A stretch of 64,000 nucleotides of DNA from Geodermatophilus pulveris (GTDB taxonomy: Bacteria; Actinomycetota; Actinomycetes; Mycobacteriales; Geodermatophilaceae). Position numbers and translations under genes: made by a program. The notes under the pieces are model-generated. The model was not told the origin of the DNA, searched no databases, and saw only the letters and a list, made by a program, of their open reading frames with translations. Position 1 is the first letter of the stretch. Every line of letters starts with the position of its first letter. Below, piece by piece: positions 35,490 to 43,688 of this stretch. Location of the stretch: the NCBI RefSeq assembly GCF_900188375.1, contig NZ_FZOO01000005.1, forward strand, positions 248,001 to 312,000. The letters run 5' to 3'.

Positions 35490-36695
35490 TCAGTCCGGGT
35501 GGCGCAGCAGGTAGCGGCCGAAGTGCGGGACGGTGAAGGCGATCTGGCCCCGCTCGGCGGAGTACACCAGGCCCTTCTTGATCAGCGAGTCGCGGGCAGG
35601 GGAGAGCGACGCCGGCTTGCGGCCCAGCGCGGCCGCCACCTCCGACGTCGCCACCGCGGAGCCGCCCGGTCCGCCCAGGTCGGCCATCGCGCGCATGTAC
35701 TCCCGCTCGGCCGGGGTGGCCCGGTCGTAGCGCGAGCCGAAGAAGCCCACCGCCAGCTCGGCCTCGGCGACCGGCGCGGCCACCCGCACGTCGGCGGCGG
35801 TGATGGGGGAGGCGGCGGCGACGTCCCAGGTGACCTTGCCGTAGGCCTGCACGAAGTACGGGTAGCCGTCGGCGGCCGCGTACAGGGCGTCCAGCGCCTC
35901 GGCCTCGAAGGCCACGTCCTCCCGCTCGGCCGGGGCGAGCAGGGCCCGGTCGGCGGCGGGCCGGTCCAGCCGGTCGATGCGCAGGTAGCGGAAGAGCCGC
36001 TCGGAGTAGCTCTTGGACGCCGACAGCACCGCGGGCAGGTGCGGCAGCCCGGCGCCGACGACGATCAGGGGCGCGCCCTGCTGGGACAGCTCGTGGCAGG
36101 CCGCGCAGATGGCGGACACGTCGTCGGCCTGCACGTCCTGCATCTCGTCGATGAACAGCGCGATGCCGCGGCCGACGTCGGCGGCCAGCCCGGCGGCGTC
36201 GCTGAGCAGTTCGACCAGGTCGATCTCCATGTCGCCGGAGTCGGCCCGCCCGGTGGTGGCCGGGACGTCGATGCCCGGCTGCCAGCGGTCCCGCAGCCTG
36301 GCGGCCCCGCCGTCCCCGGCGACCGCGCGCTGCGCGAAGGCCCGGAGGGTGCCGAGGACGGCGTCCATCGAGTCCTGGTCGGGGTGCCGCAGCTCGCGCA
36401 GCGCCATGTGCAGAGCCGAGGAGACCGGCCGGCGCAGCGACTGCTCCGGCCGCGCCTCGACCTTGCCGGTGCCCCAGCCGCGTCCGATCGCCGCCGAGCG
36501 CAGCTGGTTGAGCAGCACCGTCTTGCCCACCCCGCGCAGTCCGGTGAGCACCAGCGAGCGCTCCGGGCGGCCGCGGGCGATCCGCTCCAGGACGACGTCG
36601 AACGCCGACAGCTCGGCGTCGCGGCCGGCCAGCTCGGGCGGCCGCTGGCCGGCGCCTGGGGCGTACGGGTTCCGCACGGGGTCCACGTCGAGCAC
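35490..36695 (-). CDS. AAA ATPase with C-terminal winged-helix (ORC/Cdc6-like architecture)
   Basis: A 401-residue P-loop ATPase. Walker A is GLRGVGKT (residues 52-59). Walker B is ALFIDEMQDVQ (about 180-190). Sensor-like IVVGAGLPHLPAVLS and lid YFVQAYGKVTWDVA follow. The C-terminal winged helix is at about residues 310-400 (SEVAAALGRKPASLSPARDS). The partner and role are unknown. GTG 36695 starts 11 bases downstream of a 20-bp palindrome, which suggests autoregulation. Similar stand-alone ATPases are common in actinobacteria. Confidence 0.82.
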   Translation of the reverse strand: MLDVDPVRNPYAPGAGQRPPELAGRDAELSAFDVVLERIARGRPERSLVLTGLRGVGKTVLLNQLRSAAIGRGWGTGKVEARPEQSLRRPVSSALHMALRELRHPDQDSMDAVLGTLRAFAQRAVAGDGGAARLRDRWQPGIDVPATTGRADSGDMEIDLVELLSDAAGLAADVGRGIALFIDEMQDVQADDVSAICAACHELSQQGAPLIVVGAGLPHLPAVLSASKSYSERLFRYLRIDRLDRPAADRALLAPAEREDVAFEAEALDALYAAADGYPYFVQAYGKVTWDVAAASPITAADVRVAAPVAEAELAVGFFGSRYDRATPAEREYMRAMADLGGPGGSAVATSEVAAALGRKPASLSPARDSLIKKGLVYSAERGQIAFTVPHFGRYLLRHPD

Positions 36696-36706
36696 CGTAT
36701 GGCCTC

Positions 36707-36726
36707 GTCTAGCCGCGCGGCTAGAC
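36707..36726. promoter_or_regulatory. 20-bp perfect palindrome before the AAA ATPase gene
   Basis: GTCTAGCCGCGCGGCTAGAC is fully self-complementary. A related half (GTAGACCGGGCTAG) follows toward the tetR stop. The spacing to the ATPase start suggests an operator. It may alternatively end the tetR transcript. Confidence 0.45.
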
Positions 36727-36740
36727 CCGCGTAGACCGGG

Positions 36741-37340
36741 CTAGGACGAGTCGACCAGTGTGGCGAGGTGCGCGGCCAGCACCGTGCGCGCCCGGCCCGG
36801 CGGGAGCACCGACGGGCGGGTCAGCGCGTGCACGGCCAGCCCGTCCACCACGGCGTACAGCCGCTCGCCCTCCAGGTCGACGTCGAGGTCCGCGCGGGCC
36901 ACCCCCTCGGCGACGAGGACCCGCACCACCTCGGTGCAGAACCCGTGCAGCTCGCCGGCCGACCGGTCGCGCAGCTCGGCCAGGGCCGGGTCGACCAGCG
37001 CCCGCGCGGTGAGGGCCAGCCACACCTCGGCCTCCGCCCGGCGCTCGTCGTCCAGCGGCAGGGCCTCCTCCAGCACCCGCAGCAGCCGCGGCACGAGGGG
37101 GCCACCGGCCGCGGCCGCCGCCTCGGCCCGGGACCGGGCCCGCTCCACCACCCGCGTCATCGCGACGTGCAGCAGCTCGTCCTGGGTGGCGAACCAGTGC
37201 CGCAGGGCGCCCATCGAGGTGCCCGCCTCCCGGGCGACGGCCCGCACCGAGGCGGCCTGGACGCCGTCGCGCCGGATGACCCGCCAGACCGCCTCGGTCA
37301 GCTCCCGGCGCCGCTGCTCGGCGTCCACGATGCGGGGCAC
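36741..37340 (-). CDS. TetR-family transcriptional regulator
   Basis: A 199-residue repressor. The N-terminal helix-turn-helix is GVQAASVRAVAREAGTSMGA then LRHWFATQDELL. A TetR ligand-binding half follows. GTG 37340 is the start that fits the family (VPRIVDAEQRRRELTEAVW); longer frames run over the operator region. It is divergent from a GAP-family membrane protein, and a pair of inverted 14-bp operators lies between them. Self-control and control of the neighbour are inferred. Confidence 0.88.
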   Translation of the reverse strand: MPRIVDAEQRRRELTEAVWRVIRRDGVQAASVRAVAREAGTSMGALRHWFATQDELLHVAMTRVVERARSRAEAAAAAGGPLVPRLLRVLEEALPLDDERRAEAEVWLALTARALVDPALAELRDRSAGELHGFCTEVVRVLVAEGVARADLDVDLEGERLYAVVDGLAVHALTRPSVLPPGRARTVLAAHLATLVDSS

Positions 37341-37350
37341 GGCTCTTGAT

Positions 37351-37391
37351 AGCACGACTGTGCTAGCTTGGCTCGACAGCACAGTCGTGCT
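37351..37391. promoter_or_regulatory. TetR operator pair in the divergent promoter region
   Basis: AGCACGACTGTGCT (37351-37364) and its exact inverted copy AGCACAGTCGTGCT (37378-37391) are centred 27 bp apart. Each is nearly palindromic. A -10-like TAGCTT for the rightward gene (37364-37369) lies between them, so occupancy should block transcription. Confidence 0.75.
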
Positions 37392-37411
37392 GCCAACGAC
37401 GGGGGGTCCCG

Positions 37412-38134
37412 GTGGAGCTCGCGGTGCTGCTGTCGCTGGCCGGCCTGGCGCTCGTCGACAGCACGAGCATCGGCACCCTCGTGCTCCCCGTGTGGCTGAT
37501 GGCGGCACCGGGCCGGGTGCGGGTCGGCCGCATCCTCACCTTCCTGGGCGCGGTCGCCTCGTGCTACCTGCTCATCGGCGTGGCGCTGCTGCTCGGCGCG
37601 GCCGAGCTGGCCGGCCCGGTCGCCGCGGCCCTGGACAGCACCGCCGGGCGGGTCGTGCAGCTGGTCGCCGGCGGGGTGCTGGTGGTGCTGGGGCTCACCG
37701 TGGAGCCGTGGACGGCGGCCGGCAAGGAGCGGCGCCGGGCGGCGCGCGCCGCCCGCGGCCCCGGCCGGCTGGCCCGCTGGCGGGACCGGGTCCGGGGGGA
37801 GGAGTCCGGCGGCGGCGGGGCGGTCGTGGCCCTGGCGGTCACCGCGGTCGGGGTCGAGGCCGCCTCGATGCTGCCCTACCTGGCCGCGATCGCCCTGCTG
37901 GTGACCTCCGGGCTGGGCACCGTCCCGATGGTCGCCGTGCTGGCCGGCTACTGCCTGCTGATGGTCCTGCCCGCGCTGGTGCTGCTCGCCCTGCGCGTGG
38001 CACTGCACGAGCGGGTCGCCCCGCTGCTCGCCCGGGTCGAACGGCTGCTGTCGCGCGGTTCGGGGGAGACCGTCGCCTGGGTGCTGTTCCTGGTCGGCCT
38101 CTACCTGGTGGGGGACGCGCTGCCGGTGGGCTGA
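37412..38134 (+). CDS. GAP (Sap/LysE-like) family membrane protein
   Basis: A 240-residue membrane protein with six helices split by a basic cytoplasmic loop (GKERRRAARAARGPGRLARW). N-terminal LSLAGLALVDSTSIGTLVLP is typical of the GAP family, related to mycobacterial sulfolipid-addressing Sap proteins and LysE-type exporters. GTG 37412 follows GGGGGGTCCCG. It is divergent from and probably repressed by the TetR protein. It may export a lipid or small toxic compound; the substrate is unknown. Confidence 0.82.
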   Translation: MELAVLLSLAGLALVDSTSIGTLVLPVWLMAAPGRVRVGRILTFLGAVASCYLLIGVALLLGAAELAGPVAAALDSTAGRVVQLVAGGVLVVLGLTVEPWTAAGKERRRAARAARGPGRLARWRDRVRGEESGGGGAVVALAVTAVGVEAASMLPYLAAIALLVTSGLGTVPMVAVLAGYCLLMVLPALVLLALRVALHERVAPLLARVERLLSRGSGETVAWVLFLVGLYLVGDALPVG

Positions 38135-38181
38135 TGCCGGCGTCCGGGGTGCTGCCGGCCCGCCTCGCTAGCGTGGACGGG

Positions 38182-38550
38182 GTGCTGAGGTTCGCAGTCA
38201 AGGTCGCTCTCATGGCCGTCGTCTTCTGGGGCGTCACCCGGGTCGTCGCCGGCATCACCGTGGTCCCCAACCCGCAGGGACCGCTCGGCGAGCCGGGCAC
38301 CTGGCTGTGGATCGCGCTGCTGTTCGCCGTGGTCAACGCCGTCGTCGGGCCGGTCCTGCGGCTGCTGTCGCTGCCGTTCGTGCTGGTCACGCTCGGCCTG
38401 TTCCTGCTCGTGGTGAACGCCGCGCTGCTCGGCACGACCGCCGCCATCAGCGACCGGCTGCACGTCGACGGCGTGGGCGCGGCCGTCCTCGGCGGGCTGC
38501 TGCTGGCGATCGGCGGCTGGGTCGCCGACCAGCTGACCGAACGGCGCTGA
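38182..38550 (+). CDS. Four-helix membrane protein (phage-holin superfamily IV type)
   Basis: A 122-residue membrane protein with four helices. Its pattern resembles the actinobacterial phage-holin-superfamily-IV proteins (LWIALLFAVVNAVVGPVLRL, then SLPFVLVTLGLFLLVVNAAL). The name reflects a family and not phage origin. GTG 38182 lies 7 bases after TAGCGT (38169-38174), a leaderless start, so the longer frame upstream is not used. Its cellular role is unknown. Confidence 0.82.
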   Translation: MLRFAVKVALMAVVFWGVTRVVAGITVVPNPQGPLGEPGTWLWIALLFAVVNAVVGPVLRLLSLPFVLVTLGLFLLVVNAALLGTTAAISDRLHVDGVGAAVLGGLLLAIGGWVADQLTERR

Positions 38551-38553
38551 GCC

Positions 38554-38609
38554 GGACCCCTCGCAGAGGCCCGCCACGAGCCCGCGAGTGGTGGGGGGCG
38601 AGGGGGTCC
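38554..38609. repeat. Dispersed two-stem hairpin element, copy C
   Basis: It lies 3 bases after the holin-like gene stop. The outer stem is GGACCCCTCGC/GCGAGGGGGTCC with one bulged G. The inner stem is CCAC/GTGG around loop GAGCCCGCGA. The glutamate dehydrogenase promoter TAGCGT (38616-38621) follows directly. Confidence 0.8.
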
Positions 38610-38629
38610 TTCTACTAGCGTCGGGCGAC

Positions 38630-41600
38630 ATGACCCGCACCACCGGCGCGGTCCCGGCGATCCCGGTACCGGCCCCCGCGGAGGACGGCACGCCCGCCGC
38701 CGCGACCGAGCTCGCCGCCCTCGAGGCGGCACGTGCCGAGAAGCGCCTCCTGCTGGAGCGCGCCGCCGCCGATGCGATGACCGGCGCCCCGGGGCTGCCG
38801 GCCGGGTGCGGCGCCGACGACGTCCCGGCGCTGCTGCGCCGCTACTACTGGAGCGAGCCGGCCGCCGAGGTCCAGGGCCACGACCCGGCCGACCTCGCCG
38901 CGCTGGCGCTGCGCCACCTGCGGCTGGCCGAGGTACGCCCGCAGGGGTCGGCCACGGTCGACGTCCAGGAGCTGCCCGCCCGGGACGGCGGCACGCCCCG
39001 CGCGCTGGTGCTGGTGGTCACCGACGACATGCCGTTCCTCGTCGACTCGGTGACCGCCGAGGTGGTGCGGCAGGGCTTCGGCCTGGAGCACGTCGTCCAC
39101 CCGGTCCTGGTCGTGCGCCGCGACGTGACCGGTCGGATCCGCGCGTTCTGCGACAGCGCCGACCCGCTGGCCTGCGGCACCGACGCGCTCGCCGAGTCCT
39201 GGATGGCCGTCCTGCTCGACGGGCCGCTGGACGAGGAGGCCAGCGCCGACCTGGTCGCCGGGCTGCGGACCGTGCTGGGCGACGTCCGCGCCGTGCACGA
39301 GGACGCCGACCGGATGCGGGCCCGTGCCCTGGAGCTGGCCGACCGGCTGGACCGGGCGGGGTCCGGGGGGTCCGCCGACCCCGCCGACGACCCGGCGGAG
39401 GCCGCCGAGCTGCTGCGCTGGCTCACCGACGGCAACTTCGTCTTCCTCGGCGCCCGCGACGTCGACCTGGAGCGCGCCCGCGGCCGGGTGAGCGCGCGTC
39501 CGGTCGCCGGCAGCGGCCTGGGCGTGCTGCGCGGGGACGCCGACGTCTCCACCGCCCCGGAGGCCGCCCCGGGTGGCACGCTGCTCGCGGTGACCAAGGC
39601 CGACACCCGCTCCACGGTGCACCGCCGCACGTGGCTGGACCTGGTCACGGTCACCCTGCCGGCCGAGGGCGGCGGTCCGGCCCGGCAGCACCGCCTGGTC
39701 GGCCTGTTCCCGACGGCGGCCGCCGCGCACCCGGTCCGCGAGGTGCCGCTGGTGCGCCGCCGGGCGGCCGAGGTGCTGGCGCGCTCCGGCGTGCCCGCCG
39801 ACAGCCACACCGGCAAGGAGCTGCTCGGCGTCCTGGAGACCTACCCGCGCGACGAGCTCTTCCAGGTCGGCACCGACGAGCTGCTGCCGGTGGCGCTCGC
39901 CGTGCTGTACCTGCAGGAACGCCGGCAGACCCGGCTGTTCCTGCGCCAGGACCCCGGCGGCCGGTTCTGGTCGGCGATCGTCTTCCTGCCCCGGGACCGG
40001 TACACCACGCAGGTCCGCACCCAGGTGCAGCAGCTGCTGCTCGAGCGGCTGGGCGGCTCCAGCATCGAGTACACCGCCCGGGTCACCGAGTCGGTGCTGG
40101 CCCGGCTGCACTTCGTCGTCCGCCCGCCGGTGGCGCGCGGCGGGCCGGCGACGCTGCCCGACGTCGACGTGCCCGCGCTGCAGGAGGCGCTCACCGCCGT
40201 CGTCCGCAGCTGGACCGACGAGCTCGCCGACGCGCTCACCGCCCGGTACGGCGCCGACGGCGAGCGCCGCTTCGCCCGGGTCGCCGACGCCTTCCCCGGC
40301 GCCTACCAGGAGGACTTCCCGGCCACCACCGCCGTCGAGGACCTCGAGCGGCTCGACGGGCTGGCCGAGGGGGAGCTGGGCCTGGTGCTGCGCCGCGGCT
40401 CCTCGGCCGCCGAGCCGCGGCTGGCCGTCTTCCGGGTGGGCCGGCGGCTGCTGCTGTCCGACGTGCTGCCGATGCTGCAGCACCTCGGCGTCGACGTCGT
40501 CGACGAGCGGCCCTACGAGATCGACCGGATCGGCGCCCCGCTGGCCTGGATCTACGACTTCGGGCTCACCGCGCCGGCCGGCGAGCTGCCCTTCCCCGGC
40601 TCGCTGCCCGAGCGGTTCACCGAGGCGCTGTCCGCGGTGTGGCGCGGCGACGCCGAGGACGACGGCCTGGGTGCCCTGGTGCTCCTGGCCGGGCTCAACT
40701 GGCGCCAGGTGACCGTGGTGCGGGCCTACGTGCAGTGGCTGCGCCAGGCCGGGCTGCCGTTCGGGCAGGGCTACGTGGAGACCACGCTGGCCGCCCACCC
40801 GGACGTCGTCGCCCGCCTGGTCGCGCTGTTCGAGACCCGCTTCCACCCCCAGCGGGAGACCGGGCGGGCCGCGCGCACCGACGAGCTGGTCGCCTCGCTG
40901 CGCGAGGCCATCGGCGCGGTCGAGTCCCTGGACGCCGACCGGGTGCTCACCGCCATGCTCGCCGCCGTCCTGGCCACCCAGCGCACCACCTACTACGCGG
41001 GCGGCCCGCTCGCCCTCAAGCTGCACCCCGCCCAGGTGCCCGACGTCCCCGAGCCGCGGCCGGCCCGCGAGGTGTGGGTCAGCTCGCCGCGGGTCGCCGG
41101 TGTGCACCTGCGCTTCGGCGCGGTCGCCCGCGGCGGGCTGCGCTGGTCCGACCGGCACGAGGACCTGCGCACCGAGGTGCTCGGCCTGGTCAAGGCGCAG
41201 ATGGTGAAGAACACCGTCATCGTGCCCACCGGCGCCAAGGGCGGGTTCGTCGTCCGCCGGCCACCGCCGGAGTCCGACGGCCGGGACGCCTGGCTGGCCG
41301 AGGGGCAGGCCTGCTACCGGCTGTTCATCGGCGCGCTGCTGTCCCTCACCGACAACCTGCTCGACGGCGAGGTGGTCCCGCCGGAGCGGGTGGTCCGCCA
41401 CGACGGCGACGACACCTACCTGGTCGTCGCCGCGGACAAGGGGACGGCGACCTTCTCCGACCTGGCCAACGCCGTCGCGCTGCAGCGCGGCTTCTGGCTG
41501 GGCGACGCGTTCGCCTCCGGCGGCTCGGTCGGCTACGACCACAAGGCCATGGGCATCACCGCCCGCGGCGCCTGGGAGTCGGTGACCCGGCACTTCCGCG

Positions 41601-43552
41601 AGCTCGACCTCGACGTCCAGTCGCAGGACTTCACCGTCGTGGGCGTGGGCGACATGTCCGGCGACGTGTTCGGCAACGGGATGCTGCTCAGCGAGCACAT
41701 CCGGCTGGTCGCCGCCTTCGACCACCGGCACGTGTTCGTCGACCCCACCCCGGACGCCGCGACGTCGTTCGCCGAGCGACGCCGGCTGTTCGACCTGCCG
41801 CGCTCCTCGTGGGCCGACTACGACCCGACGCTGATCAGCCCGGGCGGCGGGGTGTGGCCGCGGACGGCGAAGGCCGTGCCGGTCAGCGAGCCGATGCGGG
41901 CGGCGCTCGGGCTGCCCGACGACGCCGACACGCTCTCCCCGGTCGAGCTGGTCCGGGCGGTGCTGCTCGCCCCGGTGGACCTGCTGTTCAACGGCGGCAT
42001 CGGCACCTACGTCAAGGCCTCGACCGAGAGTGCCCTCGACGTGGGGGACAAGGCCAACGACGCGGTGCGGGTCGACGGCCGGGACCTGCGGGTGCGGGTG
42101 GTGGGGGAGGGCGGCAACCTCGGCCTCACCCAGCGCGGCCGGGTCGAGTACGCGCTGGCCGGCGGCCGGGTGAACACCGACGCCATCGACAACTCCGCCG
42201 GCGTGGACACCTCCGACCACGAGGTCAACATCAAGATCGCGCTGGGCCGGGTGGTCGAGGCGGGTGAGCTGGACGCCGAGGGCCGCGCCGCGCTGCTGGG
42301 GGAGATGACCGACGAGGTCGCCGTCGCCGTCCTGACCGACAACCACGCGCAGAACGCGGCCCTGGCGGTCGAGACCACGTCGGCGCGCAGCCTGCTGGAC
42401 GCGCACGCGCGCTTCCTGCGGGCCCTGGAGCGCTCCGGGCGGCTGGCCCGCAGCGTGGAGTCCCTCCCCGACGACCGCCAGCTCACCGAGCGGCGGCGCG
42501 ACGGGCAGGCGCTGACCAGCCCGGAGCTGTGCGTGCTGCTGGCCTACGCCAAGCTGGAGGCCGGCGACGCCGTCCTCGCCTCCGGGCTGCCCGACGACCC
42601 GACCCTGGAGGAGCTGCTGGTCGGCTACTTCCCGGCCGCGCTGCGCCGGCGCTTCCCGCAGGCGATCACCCGGCACCCGCTGCGGCGGGAGATCGTCGCG
42701 ACCGCGCTGACCAACCGGGCGGTCAACCTGGCCGGGGTCTCCGGGCTGTTCCGGCTGGCCGAGGAGACCGGCGTGCCCCTGGCCGGGGTGGTGCGCGCGC
42801 ACGCGGCGGCCCGGGCGGTGTTCGACGTCGACCGTCTCTGGGACGCCGTCCGCCCGCTGGACAACCGCGTGCCGGCGGCCACCCAGGTCGAGCTGCGCAC
42901 CGAGGCGACCCGGCTGGCCGAGCGGGCGGCCCGCTGGCTGCTGCGGCTGCCGGAGCTGACCGCCGGGGAGGCGACCCCGCTGGGCGCCGTGACGGACCGG
43001 TTCGCCGCACCGGTGGCCGCGGTGCGGGCCGGGCTGGCGTCCTGGCTGCTCGGCGCCGAGGCCGAGGCGCACGCCGCGCGGAGCGCCCGGCTGCAGGCGG
43101 CCGGGGTGCCCGCGGCGCTGGCCGCCGAGGTGGCCGCGGCGCCGCTGCTGCCGGCCGCGCTGGACCTCGCCGTCGTCGCCGAGCGCACCGGCGCGCCGAT
43201 CGAGCTGGCCGGCCGGGTGCACCAGGCCGTGGCCGAGCGGCTGGCCCTGGTGCCGCTGCGCGAGCTGGTCGTCGCGCTGCCCCGCGACCGCCGCTGGCCG
43301 TCGATGGCGCGCGCCTCGCTGCGCGACGACCTGGCCACCGAGCAGGCCGCACTGACCGCCGAGGTGCTCGCCGACCGCCGCGGCGCCGCCGAGGACGCCG
43401 GGGAGCTCCTCGGGCGCTGGGTGTCCGGCTGGGACGGCGCGCAGCAGCGGGCGGCCGCCCAGCTGGTCGACATCGCGGCGGGGGACCGCCAGGAGCTGGC
43501 CGAGCTGCTCGTCGCCGTCCGCACCCTGCGCGGCCTGCGCCGCCGCACCTGA
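38630..43552 (+). CDS. gdh2: NAD-specific glutamate dehydrogenase, 180-kDa class
   Basis: A 1640-residue NAD-dependent glutamate dehydrogenase of the large actinobacterial/proteobacterial class; it catabolises glutamate to 2-oxoglutarate. The long N-terminal regulatory half contains ACT-like and helical modules (DDMPFLVDSVTAEVVRQGF). The catalytic centre has RGGLRWSDRHEDLRTEVLGL, then KAQMVKNTVIVPTGAKGGFV. The NAD fold has VGVGDMSGDVFGNGMLLS. ATG 38630 lies 8 bases after TAGCGT, a leaderless start; the frame upstream runs through a hairpin element. Full length for the class. Confidence 0.95.
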   Translation: MTRTTGAVPAIPVPAPAEDGTPAAATELAALEAARAEKRLLLERAAADAMTGAPGLPAGCGADDVPALLRRYYWSEPAAEVQGHDPADLAALALRHLRLAEVRPQGSATVDVQELPARDGGTPRALVLVVTDDMPFLVDSVTAEVVRQGFGLEHVVHPVLVVRRDVTGRIRAFCDSADPLACGTDALAESWMAVLLDGPLDEEASADLVAGLRTVLGDVRAVHEDADRMRARALELADRLDRAGSGGSADPADDPAEAAELLRWLTDGNFVFLGARDVDLERARGRVSARPVAGSGLGVLRGDADVSTAPEAAPGGTLLAVTKADTRSTVHRRTWLDLVTVTLPAEGGGPARQHRLVGLFPTAAAAHPVREVPLVRRRAAEVLARSGVPADSHTGKELLGVLETYPRDELFQVGTDELLPVALAVLYLQERRQTRLFLRQDPGGRFWSAIVFLPRDRYTTQVRTQVQQLLLERLGGSSIEYTARVTESVLARLHFVVRPPVARGGPATLPDVDVPALQEALTAVVRSWTDELADALTARYGADGERRFARVADAFPGAYQEDFPATTAVEDLERLDGLAEGELGLVLRRGSSAAEPRLAVFRVGRRLLLSDVLPMLQHLGVDVVDERPYEIDRIGAPLAWIYDFGLTAPAGELPFPGSLPERFTEALSAVWRGDAEDDGLGALVLLAGLNWRQVTVVRAYVQWLRQAGLPFGQGYVETTLAAHPDVVARLVALFETRFHPQRETGRAARTDELVASLREAIGAVESLDADRVLTAMLAAVLATQRTTYYAGGPLALKLHPAQVPDVPEPRPAREVWVSSPRVAGVHLRFGAVARGGLRWSDRHEDLRTEVLGLVKAQMVKNTVIVPTGAKGGFVVRRPPPESDGRDAWLAEGQACYRLFIGALLSLTDNLLDGEVVPPERVVRHDGDDTYLVVAADKGTATFSDLANAVALQRGFWLGDAFASGGSVGYDHKAMGITARGAWESVTRHFRELDLDVQSQDFTVVGVGDMSGDVFGNGMLLSEHIRLVAAFDHRHVFVDPTPDAATSFAERRRLFDLPRSSWADYDPTLISPGGGVWPRTAKAVPVSEPMRAALGLPDDADTLSPVELVRAVLLAPVDLLFNGGIGTYVKASTESALDVGDKANDAVRVDGRDLRVRVVGEGGNLGLTQRGRVEYALAGGRVNTDAIDNSAGVDTSDHEVNIKIALGRVVEAGELDAEGRAALLGEMTDEVAVAVLTDNHAQNAALAVETTSARSLLDAHARFLRALERSGRLARSVESLPDDRQLTERRRDGQALTSPELCVLLAYAKLEAGDAVLASGLPDDPTLEELLVGYFPAALRRRFPQAITRHPLRREIVATALTNRAVNLAGVSGLFRLAEETGVPLAGVVRAHAAARAVFDVDRLWDAVRPLDNRVPAATQVELRTEATRLAERAARWLLRLPELTAGEATPLGAVTDRFAAPVAAVRAGLASWLLGAEAEAHAARSARLQAAGVPAALAAEVAAAPLLPAALDLAVVAERTGAPIELAGRVHQAVAERLALVPLRELVVALPRDRRWPSMARASLRDDLATEQAALTAEVLADRRGAAEDAGELLGRWVSGWDGAQQRAAAQLVDIAAGDRQELAELLVAVRTLRGLRRRT

Positions 43553-43688
43553 GCCCCTGGGCCCGGCGTCGAGCGTCGTCTACCGCCGTCTCGCGCCGGA
43601 GCGACAGGGCGGTGGACACCGGTCGACGGCGGCCGCCGAGGTCTGTCTGCCGGTCTCTAGCCGTGGCGGTAGACGGGGCCAGACGGCA
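43553..43688. other. Intergenic region with a spaced inverted repeat
   Basis: GTCTACCGCC (43578-43587) and GGCGGTAGAC (43665-43674) are exact inverted copies 77 bases apart, between the convergent gdh and amidase genes. A CTCTAGCCGTGGCGGTAGAC block recalls the palindrome before the AAA ATPase gene. No gene is visible. A terminator role is possible. Confidence 0.4.

Noticed and set aside
38182..38550. Prophage remnant (holin-like protein)
   Set aside because: The family is chromosomal and widespread in actinobacteria, and no other phage genes are present.
38615..43222. A 1535-codon minus-strand open frame antisense to glutamate dehydrogenase
   Set aside because: It is a GC-bias shadow; the sense frame is a full-length conserved enzyme.
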